Assembly: GCF_011602485.2 (NCBI RefSeq)
Contig: NZ_CP050022.2
Location: forward strand, 1-64,000
DNA length: 64,000 bases
Source of the DNA: Bradyrhizobium sp. 1(2017)
GTDB lineage: Bacteria; Pseudomonadota; Alphaproteobacteria; Rhizobiales; Xanthobacteraceae
Reading direction: 5' to 3'
Both the position numbers and the translations under genes were made by a program. This document shows positions 1 through 11,119 of the stretch, in pieces. The notes under the pieces were generated by a model. It worked only from the letters and a program-made list of their open reading frames with translations. It did no database searches and was not told the origin of the DNA. How positions within the stretch are numbered: position 1 is the stretch's first letter; the number at the start of each line of letters is the position of its first letter.

Positions 1-1410
1 ATGACAATGGAACAGGATCGCTGGTCACGCGTGAAGGGGCGGCTGCGCTCGAGCGTTGGCGAGGACGTCTACACGAGCTGGTTTGCCCGCATGGATCTGG
101 AAGGCGTGCAGGACGAGAGCGTGCGGCTCTCGGTGCCGACCCGCTTCCTGAAGAGCTGGATCCAGGCCCATTATGCCGAGCGCGTGCTGTCGTGCTGGCA
201 GGCCGAGATGCCGGAAGTGCATCGTATCGATCTCACGGTCCGCTCGGCGGTGCGCCCGGTCGTGCAGCCGAAGGAAGTGCCCGCCCCGATCGAGGCGCGC
301 CGCGCACCGGCGCCGGAATTGCGCTCGACAGCGACCGCGCCGGTCTCGGCCAATCACGACGCGCTCGGCGGCTCCCCGCTCGATCCGCGCCTGACCTTCG
401 CGAGCTTCGTCGTCGGCCGCTCCAACACGCTGGCGCATGCGGCCGCACGCCAGGTTGCCGAAGGACGCCGCGGCGATCCCGTCATGTTCAACCCGCTCTA
501 CATCCATGCCGGCGTCGGCCTCGGCAAGACGCACCTGCTCCAGGCGGTGACCTGGGCCGGCAATTCCGGCAACGAGCGCAAGGTGCTGTATCTCACGGCC
601 GAGAAATTCATGTACGGCTTCGTCGCCGCGCTGAAGACGCAGACGGCGCTCGCCTTCAAGGAAGCGCTGCGCGGCATCGACGTGCTGGTGATCGACGACC
701 TCCAGTTCCTGCAGGGCAAGTCGACGCAGGCCGAGTTCTGTCACACGCTGAACGCGTTGATCGACGCCGGCCGTCAGGTCGTGATCGCGGCCGACCGTCC
801 GCCGTCCGACCTCGAAAGCCTGGACGATCGCGTCCGCTCCCGGCTCGCTGGCGGCCTCGTGGTCGAAATGGGCTCGCTCGGCGAGGAGCTGCGGCACGGC
901 ATCCTCAAGTCGCGCGTCGCCGCCGCCCGCGCCCATCATGCGACCTTCGAGGTGCCCGAGGAGGTGCTGCATTATCTGGCGCGCACCATCACCCATAACG
1001 GCCGCGACCTCGAAGGCGCGATCAACCGTCTGCTGGCGCATTCCAAGCTCAACAACCGTCCGGTGACGCTGGAAATGGCCGAGCACGAGGTGCGCGATCT
1101 GGTGCGGCCGCAGGAGCCGAAGCGGATCAAGATCGAGGACATCCAGCGCGTGGTGGCGCGGCAGTACAATGTCAGCCGTTCCGATCTGCTGTCCTCGCGC
1201 CGGACCGCCAACGTGGTCCGCCCGCGGCAGGTGGCGATGTATCTCGCCAAGACCCTGACCTTGCGCTCGCTCCCCGAGATCGGCCGCCGTTTCGGCGGAC
1301 GCGACCACACCACGGTGCTGCACGCCGTGCGCAAGATCGAGGCCCTGGTCTCCAAGGACACGGCGCTGTCCGAGGAAGTGGAGTCGCTGAAGCGCCAGCT
1401 TCAGGAATAA
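1..1410 (+). CDS. dnaA: Chromosomal replication initiator protein DnaA
   Basis: DnaA binds DnaA boxes at the origin, melts DNA and recruits the replicative helicase. The 469-residue protein has the full domain order: N-terminal helicase/DiaA-interacting domain (about 1-80), a variable linker rich in Ala and Pro (about 85-125), the AAA+ domain with Walker A GVGLGKTH at 171-178 and Walker [10 protein letters not shown] at about 228-236, and the C-terminal HTH with the DnaA signature [12 protein letters not shown] near 432. Length is normal for Rhizobiales. The ATG is at base 1, so the ribosome binding site is outside the window; an alternative ATG lies two codons downstream. dnaN follows after a 397-nt gap that holds a palindrome pair. 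Function is certain from motifs. Confidence 0.98.
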   Translation: MTMEQDRWSRVKGRLRSSVGEDVYTSWFARMDLEGVQDESVRLSVPTRFLKSWIQAHYAERVLSCWQAEMPEVHRIDLTVRSAVRPVVQPKEVPAPIEARRAPAPELRSTATAPVSANHDALGGSPLDPRLTFASFVVGRSNTLAHAAARQVAEGRRGDPVMFNPLYIHAGVGLGKTHLLQAVTWAGNSGNERKVLYLTAEKFMYGFVAALKTQTALAFKEALRGIDVLVIDDLQFLQGKSTQAEFCHTLNALIDAGRQVVIAADRPPSDLESLDDRVRSRLAGGLVVEMGSLGEELRHGILKSRVAAARAHHATFEVPEEVLHYLARTITHNGRDLEGAINRLLAHSKLNNRPVTLEMAEHEVRDLVRPQEPKRIKIEDIQRVVARQYNVSRSDLLSSRRTANVVRPRQVAMYLAKTLTLRSLPEIGRRFGGRDHTTVLHAVRKIEALVSKDTALSEEVESLKRQLQE

Positions 1411-1441
1411 ACGCCTACCCCCCCTCGCTCTCAGCCGAGAT

Positions 1442-1527
1442 CGTCATGCCCGGGCTTGTCCCGGGCATCCACGTTTCCCGGGCTGTAGGGCAAGCCGTGG
1501 ATGGCCGGGACAAGCCCGGCCATGACG
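1442..1527. repeat. Head-to-head palindrome pair between dnaA and dnaN
   Basis: Two copies of a 32-nt palindrome face each other: 1442-1473 begins CGTCAT, has stem GCCCGGGCTTGTCCCGGGC and ends ATCCACG; 1496-1527 is the inverted copy, ending ATGACG, with stem GGCCGGGACAAGCCCGGCC. The spacer is 22 nt. Each arm can fold alone and the arms can also pair with each other. The rest of the 1411-1807 gap shows no gene; I saw no cluster of DnaA boxes (TTATCCACA-like) that would mark an origin. Confidence 0.9.
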
Positions 1528-1807
1528 TTGTGGTGACTGGTCGGCGCCCCACCCGCCGACGACACGCGGGGCGCGCGGGAGCGGACCTACGTCCGGGCCG
1601 CGGCCTTCGGTTCAGCCGGTAAATCGTGGGGAACTGCCCCCCATCCCTTGAATCCCGGGGCCATCCGCGCCACCTTGCGCGACCCTGACGGCTTTGATCA
1701 TATCGGGTGGATGATCCGGCTTTCCGGGGTCTTCGGTGCCGTGGCGCGCGTCCCGCAGCCCGGCCTTTCCAACGCTGTGTTTTCTTGGGGATCGGGCGAG
1801 TAGTGCA

Positions 1808-2926
1808 ATGAAGGTTACGGTCGAACGCGCGCAACTCCTGAAGTCGCTGGGCCATGTCCACCGCGTGGTCGAGCGCCGCAACACGATTCCGATCCTGGGC
1901 AACGTGCTGGTCCGCGCCGAGAGCGCGAAATTGTCGCTGAAGGCGACCGACCTCGACCTCGAGGTGACCGAGACGCTGCCGGCGGAAACCGCGACCGCGG
2001 GCTCCACCACCGTGCCGGCGCACATGTTCTACGACATCGTGCGCAAGCTGCCGGACGGCTCGCAGATCGTGCTGGAAGCCGACGGCGACCGCGCGGTGCT
2101 GGCGATCCGCGCCGGCCGCTCGCGCTTCACGCTGCAGACGCTGCCGGAGAACGATTTCCCCGATCTGGCCGCCGGCGACATGTCGCACTCCTTCTCGCTC
2201 GCGGCCAAGGACGTCAAGCGGCTGATCGACCGCACCCAGTTCGCGATCTCCACCGAAGAGACGCGGTACTATCTCAACGGCATCTATCTGCACGCCGCCG
2301 GCTCGGCCAAGGCTGCCACCCTGCGCGGCGTTGCCACCGACGGCCACCGCCTCGCCCAGCTCGACCTGGTCCAGCCCAAGGGCGCCGAGGGCATGCCCGG
2401 CGTGATCGTGCCACGCAAGACGGTGGGCGAGGTGCAGCGCCTGATCGAGGACACCGAGGCCGAGATGACGATCGAGCTGTCGCAGGCCAAGATCCGCTTC
2501 ACGATCGGCAACGTCGTGCTGACCTCGAAGCTGATCGACGGCACCTTCCCCGACTATGGCCGCGTCATCCCGCAGGGCAACGACAAGGAGCTCGTGGTCG
2601 ACAAGAAGGATTTCGAGAACGCGGTCGACCGCGTCTCCACCATCTCCAGCGAGCGCGGCCGTGCGGTGAAGCTGTCGCTGTCGGCGGGCAAGCTGGTGCT
2701 GTCGGTGACCAATCCGGATTCCGGCAGCGCGACCGAAGAGCTCGAGGTCGAATACGCCTCCGACGCTCTCGATATCGGCTTCAACTCCCGCTATTTGCTC
2801 GACATCGCCGCCCAGATCGAAGGCGACGTCGCAACGCTCCGCCTCGCCGACCCCGGCTCCCCCACTTTGGTGCAGGACCGCGACGACAAGAGCGCGCTGT
2901 ACGTGCTGATGCCGATGCGGGTGTGA
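1808..2926 (+). CDS. dnaN: DNA polymerase III sliding clamp (beta subunit)
   Basis: The beta clamp is a dimeric ring that tethers DNA polymerase III and other clamp-binding proteins to DNA. The 372-residue protein starts MKVTVERAQLLKSLGHVHRV and ends in LYVLMPMRV, the typical clamp C-terminus, with the three-domain length of the family. The frame is open up to 1736, but the extension lacks family similarity; ATG 1808 gives the canonical N-terminus and follows a purine stretch (GGGCGAG). It sits between dnaA and recF as in many bacteria, with a GIY-YIG element inserted between it and recF. Confidence 0.97.
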   Translation: MKVTVERAQLLKSLGHVHRVVERRNTIPILGNVLVRAESAKLSLKATDLDLEVTETLPAETATAGSTTVPAHMFYDIVRKLPDGSQIVLEADGDRAVLAIRAGRSRFTLQTLPENDFPDLAAGDMSHSFSLAAKDVKRLIDRTQFAISTEETRYYLNGIYLHAAGSAKAATLRGVATDGHRLAQLDLVQPKGAEGMPGVIVPRKTVGEVQRLIEDTEAEMTIELSQAKIRFTIGNVVLTSKLIDGTFPDYGRVIPQGNDKELVVDKKDFENAVDRVSTISSERGRAVKLSLSAGKLVLSVTNPDSGSATEELEVEYASDALDIGFNSRYLLDIAAQIEGDVATLRLADPGSPTLVQDRDDKSALYVLMPMRV

Positions 2927-2943
2927 GGGAATTTTTCTCCTCT

Positions 2944-2974
2944 CGTCATGGCCGGGCTTGACCCGGCCATCCAT
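2944..2974 (+). repeat. Left terminal palindrome of the GIY-YIG unit
   Basis: 31-nt palindrome with outer end CGTCAT, nine-base-pair stem GGCCGGGTC-type and inner end ATCCAT. It lies 17 nt after the dnaN stop and ends 8 nt before the GIY-YIG start codon, so no normal Shine-Dalgarno sequence precedes that gene. Confidence 0.9.
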
Positions 2975-2982
2975 CAAACCAG

Positions 2983-3270
2983 ATGACCTATTGGGTGTAC
3001 ATCCTCGCCAGCAAGCCCGGTGGAACCATCTATGTCGGCGTCACCAACAATCTAATCAGACGCGTCTACGAGCATCGCGAAGGTCTGGCGGACGGTTTCA
3101 CCAAACGCTACGGCGTGAAGACCCTCGTCTATTTCGAGGCGCATGACACGATCGCCGCGGCCCTTCAGCGCGAGAAGAACATGAAGCACTGGTCACGCGA
3201 GTGGAAGATCGACCTGATTGTGAAGAGCAATCCCGCGTGGCGGGACCTATATGATGAAATTGTCCGCTGA
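2983..3270 (+). CDS. GIY-YIG nuclease superfamily protein (URI/UPF0213-like)
   Basis: A 95-residue single-domain GIY-YIG protein. The hallmark strands are VYI (5-7) and IYVG (16-19); Asn22-Asn23, Arg26/Arg27 and His31 match the catalytic Arg region, and Glu64 in the LQREKNMKHW segment is the expected metal-binding glutamate. The catalytic set therefore looks intact. Family members are small structure- or sequence-specific DNA endonucleases; the cellular role of this single-domain bacterial group is poorly known. There is no Shine-Dalgarno sequence because a palindrome ends 8 nt upstream. Inverted copies of that palindrome frame the gene symmetrically. It interrupts the usual dnaN-recF adjacency and may be a cargo or mobilising enzyme of the flanking repeats. 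Confidence 0.93.
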   Translation: MTYWVYILASKPGGTIYVGVTNNLIRRVYEHREGLADGFTKRYGVKTLVYFEAHDTIAAALQREKNMKHWSREWKIDLIVKSNPAWRDLYDEIVR

Positions 3271-3278
3271 TGCGGACG

Positions 3279-3309
3279 ATGGATTGCCGGGTCAAGCCCG
3301 GCAATGACG
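3279..3309 (-). repeat. Right terminal palindrome of the GIY-YIG unit
   Basis: Inverted copy of the left palindrome (read on the minus strand: CGTCAT, stem TGCCGGGCTTGACCCGGCA, ATCCAT). It begins 8 nt after the nuclease stop and ends only 7 nt before the recF ATG, so it replaces the normal leader of recF. Confidence 0.9.
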
Positions 3310-3316
3310 AGTTGAT

Positions 3317-4453
3317 ATGACCCCCTCCCGCATTCATCGCCTGACGCTGACGCATTTTCGCAATTACCGGGCGGCGGGGCTCGAGACGACGGCTGACATG
3401 GTGGCGCTGGTCGGGCCGAACGGGGCGGGCAAGACCAATTGCATCGAGGCGATCTCGTTCCTGTCGCCGGGGCGGGGCTTGCGCCGCGCGACGCTGGAAG
3501 ACGTCGCCGACAACCAGGGCGACGGCTCCTGGGCAGTGTCGGCGCAGGTCGAGGGCGCGCTGGGGCTTGCGACGCTCGGCACCGGCATCGACGCGCCGCG
3601 GCCCGACGCTTCGGTGAGCCGGCGCTGCCGGATCGACCGCGAGCCGGTCAATTCGGCCACCAGCTTCGGCGATCACATCCGCATGGTGTGGCTGACGCCG
3701 GCGATGGACGGGCTGTTCATGGGCGCGGCCTCCGAGCGGCGGCGCTTCTTCGACCGCCTGGTGCTCGCCATCGACAGCGAGCATTCCAGCCGCATCTCCG
3801 CGCTGGAGCGTTCCCTGCGCTCGCGCAACCGCCTGCTCGAGACGCGCAATTACGACGACCATTGGTGTGACGCGATCGAGCGCGAGACCGCCGAGCTTGC
3901 GGTCGCGGTCGCCGCAACGCGCGGCCAGACCGCAGCGCGGCTGACCGGGATGCTGAACACGCGCGCGCAGGCGTCCGCCTTCCCCTCGGCCAAGATCGCG
4001 CTCGACGGCTGGATGGAGAATGCGCTGCTCCAGGAGACCGCGACATCGGTCGAGGATCGTTACCGCCAGATCCTGCGCGACAATCGCCCGCGCGATGCCA
4101 TCGCCGGCCGCACCACCGACGGCCCGCATCTGACCGACCTCCAGGTCGTCTATGCGCCGAAGAGCATGCCGGCGCGCGATGCCTCGACCGGCGAGCAGAA
4201 GGCGCTGCTGATCGGCCTCGTGCTGGCACATGCGAGCCTGGTGGCCGAGATGACCGGCATCGTGCCGCTGCTGCTGCTCGACGAGGTGGTCGCGCATCTC
4301 GATCCGAACCGCCGTGCGGCGCTGTTCGACGAGCTGCAAAAGCTCGGCGCGCAGGTGTGGCTGACCGGCGCTGATCCTGCTGCTTTCGCCGAGATCGGCG
4401 CAGGCGGCGAAGTCTTTGACGTCGAAAGCGGACGAGTCTCGGCCCGACGCTAG
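3317..4453 (+). CDS. recF: DNA replication/repair protein RecF
   Basis: RecF is an SMC/ABC-like ATPase that, with RecO and RecR, loads RecA at single-strand gaps and stalled forks. The 378 residues include Walker A GPNGAGKT (33-40), the ABC signature region STGEQKALLIGL from 290 and Walker B LLLLDE (318-323) followed by the D-loop HLD. Length is normal. The ATG at 3317 has only a weak ribosome binding site, because the right palindrome of the GIY-YIG unit ends at 3309. It forms part of the conserved dnaA-dnaN-recF-gyrB block. Confidence 0.96.
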   Translation: MTPSRIHRLTLTHFRNYRAAGLETTADMVALVGPNGAGKTNCIEAISFLSPGRGLRRATLEDVADNQGDGSWAVSAQVEGALGLATLGTGIDAPRPDASVSRRCRIDREPVNSATSFGDHIRMVWLTPAMDGLFMGAASERRRFFDRLVLAIDSEHSSRISALERSLRSRNRLLETRNYDDHWCDAIERETAELAVAVAATRGQTAARLTGMLNTRAQASAFPSAKIALDGWMENALLQETATSVEDRYRQILRDNRPRDAIAGRTTDGPHLTDLQVVYAPKSMPARDASTGEQKALLIGLVLAHASLVAEMTGIVPLLLLDEVVAHLDPNRRAALFDELQKLGAQVWLTGADPAAFAEIGAGGEVFDVESGRVSARR

Positions 4454-4560
4454 GCCGCCGCATTGAACCCGCCCGTTTCCGGTCGCGACTAGCTGCTTGA
4501 GGCCGCAGGCCGCGGCCATCGCGCAGCACTCGGACATGCGCGATATCCTTGGAGCATGAG

Positions 4561-5295
4561 ATGACGACGGTGAGGCATGGGGCGCGAGCCCCGGCACGAT
4601 GGCGGGTGTTTGCGTGCGGCCTCGTCCTGCTTGCGGCCTGCCTGCTCGCGGCGAGCGCCGGCGCCTCGCTGCCGCATCTGTTTCCGACGACGCTCACGCT
4701 GGATTCCGATGCCAGGCTGCCCGCACCGACCCGTGACAGCTACAGGGGAATCCACACCACGCTGATGCAGGGCGTCGACGCACCGCTGCGCGTCAGGCTG
4801 GACGCCACCGTGCCCGCAGCGCTCGGTGACGTGCTCGCCTTCTATCGCACCGAGCTTCGAAAGCTCGGCTGGCAGGAGCAGCACGATGGCGCGGTGATCC
4901 GCGACGACCACGTCCAGCTCGCCTTCGTCTCGCCGCTGGGGCCGGCCGCGTTGAAGCTCGACCGCAGGGATTCCGGCACCTCGGTTCATCTCGTGCAGAA
5001 GAACGCGGAGACGGCGACCAAGGCAAACGTCCTGCCCGAGCCCGGGCAGGCAAAGCTGGTGTTCAGCAATACCGGCGAGCAGGAAGCCGTGCTCGAGATC
5101 AACGAGCGGATCATCCCGCGTCCGGCCGGCGCGAACGCGCTCGCGCTGGACCTCGTGCCCGGCAAATATCCCTACAGGCTTGACGTGCCGGGCCATCCCG
5201 CCAGCACGAACGTCCTCACCGTCGCAGCCGGCGACACCTGGGAGCTCTCGGTCGGGCGCGACGGTGACGCCTGGCCGCCGCTGCAGCTGTACTGA
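4561..5295 (+). CDS. Exported protein with one FY/GW module, paralogue of the next gene
   Basis: A 244-residue protein of unknown function. ATG 4561 is preferred because GGAG (4551-4554) lies 6 nt upstream; an in-frame TTG at 4549 is less likely. Residues about 12-35 form a signal peptide (Arg-rich start, then a Leu/Ala core ending ASAGAS). The mature part aligns along its length with the C-terminal 200 residues of the downstream protein: shared LDVLAFYR-ELxKLGWQE-type helix, the QKNAxxxxKAxxxPxxGQA segment and a C-terminal TVAAGxTWxLxVG followed by LPLQMY/WPPLQLY. This shows tandem duplication. Likely periplasmic or envelope located. I recognise no named family; the FY...L...GW helix followed by beta strands is the only recurring unit. 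Confidence 0.85.
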   Translation: MTTVRHGARAPARWRVFACGLVLLAACLLAASAGASLPHLFPTTLTLDSDARLPAPTRDSYRGIHTTLMQGVDAPLRVRLDATVPAALGDVLAFYRTELRKLGWQEQHDGAVIRDDHVQLAFVSPLGPAALKLDRRDSGTSVHLVQKNAETATKANVLPEPGQAKLVFSNTGEQEAVLEINERIIPRPAGANALALDLVPGKYPYRLDVPGHPASTNVLTVAAGDTWELSVGRDGDAWPPLQLY

Positions 5296-5442
5296 GCCTC
5301 GCCGAGTTTAGACCTTGGCGGAGTGCATGTGTTGAACCTCTCAGGTTCCCGCCACGACTCCTCGTCTGAGGCCGCGCGCCGACGGCGCAGCCTGCCAATG
5401 CGCAAGGGCATGACGACCCGCGCGACATCCGGGAGTTTGACA

Positions 5443-7608
5443 ATGCCGATGATCCGGCGCGGGGCGCAAGTCCCGGCAAGATGGCTGCTGCTTGCCTGCG
5501 GCATTCTCGCGATGACGAGCACCTCGCGTCCCGCCGGCGCGGCAGACGACGGCATTGTCGACGTCCACACGCTGCCGCGGCTCGACGGCGCGGTGGAGGA
5601 CGTGTCGCGTCCCGACAACCATCGCGTCGTCTACACCGTGCCGACCGCCGTGACCGCCACGTCGGAGGCCGCCAAGAAGCTGCTGAGCGCCGATGGCTGG
5701 GTGCCCTATGTGTACCCGCTTGACGAGAAAAGCACCGCGCTGAGCTTCAAGAAGGGACGGCAGGGACTGCGCGTCTCGCTCACGCAGGCGCGCGGGCGTC
5801 CCGACCAATCTGCCGTGTCCTACACGCCGAACCGGATCTATTCCAACGTGCCGTTCCCGGACGGCGCGACCGATCTCGTGTTCGACGAGACACGGCCCTA
5901 TCTCGGCTGCATCGCGCCGGGCACGCTCGATGCGACCGTGACGCGCTTTGCGAAGGACATGGCGGCGATGGGATGGCGCAAGCTCACGCCCGAGACGGCC
6001 TCGCGCTGGCCCAATGCCGATCTCGGCGAAACCGTCCCGAACGGCGTGCGCGTCTTCTACGATCATCCCGACGGCGACACGACGCAGTTCTACAGGCAGA
6101 AGCCGGTGATGCTGACCCTGACGCGCCGCGATGACGGCCGCACCAATGTCGAGGTCAGGGTGGCGCCGTTCGCGCTGCCCCAGGAGCTCGAGGCCGACGA
6201 CGACATGGCCGGCCTGCCGCGGCCGAAATGGACCAAATCTGCGCGGGGCCTTGGCAGCACAAGCTCCAACAAGCGCGAGATCTCGGCGGCTGCGATGGCC
6301 GAGCTGCCGGCCGTGCTCGCCTTCTATCATCGCGAGCTCGCCGCGCGCGGCTGGCAGGAGGATGGCACCGCGCCGCTCGCACCCGGCGACGAGGTTGCGA
6401 TCAGGATCGCCTCGGCCGAGGAAACCGGCGTGCTGCGGCTCGGCCGCAAATATGATTTCACGATGATCAGCCTCATCGCGCAGGTGAAGGAATCGGCGCT
6501 GGCGGCCCGCGCCAAGGCGAAGAAAGAGGCCGACGCCAGGTTCCTGAGCGATGCCTTGGGTGCGGCCCAGCAGCTCATTGCCGCCGATGATATCAGGCGC
6601 AAGACGCGGGCCGCCTCCCTGTCGGATGCGCCGCTCACTGCGCTCGCCGACAGCAAGACGCCGGTGCCACTGCCCGAGAACGCCGAAGGCGTGACGTTCG
6701 AGGGCGGAGACGGCCGGCTGGAATTCTCCTCGGCGTCGAGCGTGAAGGCGCTCAGCAGCTTCTATCGCACGGCGCTGAAGGGCTCGGGCTGGAAGGAGCA
6801 GCCCTCCGTCATCAATCAGCCCAACATGGCGGTGATGGCGTTCTCGAAAGGCGGCAAGTCGATCTCGATGACCGTGATGCAGATGGGCCCGAAGGTGAAT
6901 GTCCGCGCCGACGGCTCGGGCCTGGTGACGGAAGCGGCCAGGCCTGCGGCCGGCGCGGAGGTGGAGGTGCAGGCCAAATCCGCCGAGCCGCTCAAGCTCG
7001 ATCCTGAGTCCCAGCTGCCCGTTCCGATGCAGCGTTCGCAAAAATCGTTTGCCACCACGAAGATACCGGGCGGCGAGGCGCCGCTCCGCCGCGAGCTGAC
7101 AGCCAGCATTCCTGCGCCGCTCCAGGACGTCCTCGCCTTCTACCGTGCGGAGCTGTCCAAGCTCGGCTGGCAGGAAAAGGCCGACGCTGCAGCCGTGTCC
7201 GCAGAACGCGCGCAGATCGACTTCGCCTCGCCGCAAGGTCCGGCCGTGCTCAAGCTCGGCCGCGCCAAGGGCGAGACCACCGTCAACCTGGCGCAGAAGA
7301 ATGCGGATGTCGCGGCCAAGGCCGACATCATGCCGAAGGCGGGACAAGCCAGGCTCATGCTCGGAAACATGGGAGCGAACGAGGCGTCGCTGACGATCAA
7401 CAAGCAGACGGTGAAGATCGCGGCGGGTGCCGGCGGCCCACAATCGCCGAAAGGCCCGATGCTCGACCTGCCGCCCGGCAAGCACCAATACGCGCTCCGC
7501 CTGCCCGGACGCCCGGCCCAAACGGAGATCCTGACCGTCGCCGCGGGCGAAACCTGGGGCCTCCTGGTCGGCCCGGGCGGAGACGCGCTGCCGCTGCAGA
7601 TGTACTGA
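5443..7608 (+). CDS. Large exported protein with repeated FY/GW modules
   Basis: A 722-residue exported protein of unknown function. The frame is open from 5323, but ATG 5443 has GGGAG 7 nt upstream and starts a classical signal peptide (MPMIRRGAQVPARW, Leu/Ala core, cleavage near PAGAA). The mature chain contains three clear modules with an aromatic pair and Gly-Trp nine residues later (FY294-GW303, FY440-GW449, FY566-GW575) and two weaker N-terminal ones (GW85, GW177), each followed by beta-rich sequence. An Ala/Lys-rich, probably helical linker lies near 350-380. The C-terminal 200 residues are paralogous to the preceding gene. Position between recF and gyrB does not by itself imply a role in replication; an envelope role is more likely from the signal peptide. 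Confidence 0.85.
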   Translation: MPMIRRGAQVPARWLLLACGILAMTSTSRPAGAADDGIVDVHTLPRLDGAVEDVSRPDNHRVVYTVPTAVTATSEAAKKLLSADGWVPYVYPLDEKSTALSFKKGRQGLRVSLTQARGRPDQSAVSYTPNRIYSNVPFPDGATDLVFDETRPYLGCIAPGTLDATVTRFAKDMAAMGWRKLTPETASRWPNADLGETVPNGVRVFYDHPDGDTTQFYRQKPVMLTLTRRDDGRTNVEVRVAPFALPQELEADDDMAGLPRPKWTKSARGLGSTSSNKREISAAAMAELPAVLAFYHRELAARGWQEDGTAPLAPGDEVAIRIASAEETGVLRLGRKYDFTMISLIAQVKESALAARAKAKKEADARFLSDALGAAQQLIAADDIRRKTRAASLSDAPLTALADSKTPVPLPENAEGVTFEGGDGRLEFSSASSVKALSSFYRTALKGSGWKEQPSVINQPNMAVMAFSKGGKSISMTVMQMGPKVNVRADGSGLVTEAARPAAGAEVEVQAKSAEPLKLDPESQLPVPMQRSQKSFATTKIPGGEAPLRRELTASIPAPLQDVLAFYRAELSKLGWQEKADAAAVSAERAQIDFASPQGPAVLKLGRAKGETTVNLAQKNADVAAKADIMPKAGQARLMLGNMGANEASLTINKQTVKIAAGAGGPQSPKGPMLDLPPGKHQYALRLPGRPAQTEILTVAAGETWGLLVGPGGDALPLQMY

Positions 7609-7636
7609 GGCTGCGCGCTTTCAGATTCTCGGTGCT

Positions 7637-7666
7637 GTCATGGCCGGGCTTGTCCCGCCCATGACG
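7637..7666. repeat. Solo palindrome (GTCAT at both ends)
   Basis: GTCATGGCCGGGCTTGTCCC-type palindrome ending CCCATGACG, 28 nt after the stop of the exported protein. Both ends read GTCAT outward, as if the inner half had been lost or two arms had fused. Confidence 0.75.
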
Positions 7667-7677
7667 ACACCGGATGA

Positions 7678-10377
<2,700 letters not shown>

Positions 10378-10400
10378 GGCCGTTTGGCTCTGGACAGTCT

Positions 10401-10428
10401 TCATGGCCGGGCTTGCCCCGGGCATGAC
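10401..10428. repeat. Solo palindrome downstream of gyrB
   Basis: TCATGGCCGGGCTTGCCCCG followed by GGCATGAC. A degenerate member of the GTCAT palindrome family with stem GCCCGGG-like arms, 23 nt after the gyrB stop. It may also serve as a transcript-end hairpin. Confidence 0.7.
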
Positions 10429-10523
10429 GATGTGGGTGCACATGGGCTGAACCTCACCCCCCGCCGTCGCGACGAAGTGGCATGAACCCGTAAGGCCAGT
10501 TTCGGCCGGGAAGCCCTCATGCC

Positions 10524-10991
10524 ATGACCGCCTCTGCAGCGACCAGTTCCACCGTGCCCTCCCGACGCCTCGGCATCATCGGCAGCATTGTGGGCGTGCT
10601 GGCGCTGATGGCGGCGGTGCTGCCGCATTGGGTCGTGCCGCTCGTGTTTCCGCCGCCGCCGGCGGACAAGGTGATCGTCGATACCGGACATCGCATCAAG
10701 GACCGTATCGTCGCGAAGGTGAAGGGCGCGGAGTACCAGGCGCCGAAGGTCGAGAAATCCGCGGGGCGAAGCTGGAGTGAAACCGCCTCCGTCACCGCGA
10801 TCTCGCTCGGCCTGCTCGCCATCCTGCTCTCGGTGCTCTCGCTGATCTTCAGGGAAGAACGGCTGCTTGCCGCCGTCGCCGCCACCCTCGGCACCGGCGC
10901 CATCGCGATCGAAATCTCGTTCTTCATGATCGGGGCGCTGATCCTGATCGCGATCCTCTATGTGATCGGGAATATCATCGGGCTGTTCTAG
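10524..10991 (+). CDS. Small membrane protein of unknown function
   Basis: 155 residues with four predicted membrane segments: about 17-42 (GIIGSIVGVLALMAAVLPHW), about 90-110 (ISLGLLAILLSVLSLIF), about 114-130 and about 132-155 (IGALILIAILYVIGNIIGLF). Between the first two lies a hydrophilic segment of about 45 residues rich in Lys, Val and Ala, which probably faces one side of the membrane. No motif identifies a function. It is a single gene between gyrB and murA, each separated by more than 100 nt, and has normal codon usage for the window. Confidence 0.75.
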   Translation: MTASAATSSTVPSRRLGIIGSIVGVLALMAAVLPHWVVPLVFPPPPADKVIVDTGHRIKDRIVAKVKGAEYQAPKVEKSAGRSWSETASVTAISLGLLAILLSVLSLIFREERLLAAVAATLGTGAIAIEISFFMIGALILIAILYVIGNIIGLF

Positions 10992-11119
10992 AGGCTGCGT
11001 CCTGCCACAAGCTCCAGACGACGGGTGCGAGCCCGCCCGGCGCAATTGCTCCCGCGCTCAAATCTCTGTAGTTTCCGCCCGAAACAGCCCCGCCCACCTC
11101 ACAGGATAGCGAGAACCAC

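Larger units (their letters stand above)
2944..3309 (+). mobile_element. Putative compact element: GIY-YIG gene framed by inverted palindromes
   Basis: This 366-bp unit starts with a 31-nt palindrome (2944-2974, CGTCAT, stem GGCCGGGCTTGACCCGGCC, ATCCAT) and ends with the same palindrome inverted (3279-3309). The two match at 29 of 31 positions, and the two differences preserve base pairing. The GIY-YIG ORF starts 8 nt after the left palindrome and stops 8 nt before the right one. No obvious target-site duplication flanks the unit. The mobile nature is inferred from the symmetric terminal inverted repeats and the nuclease gene. Confidence 0.55.

Noticed and set aside
1411..1807. Replication origin next to dnaA
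   Set aside because: No cluster of DnaA boxes or AT-rich unwinding element was seen; the gap is dominated by a GC-rich palindrome pair.
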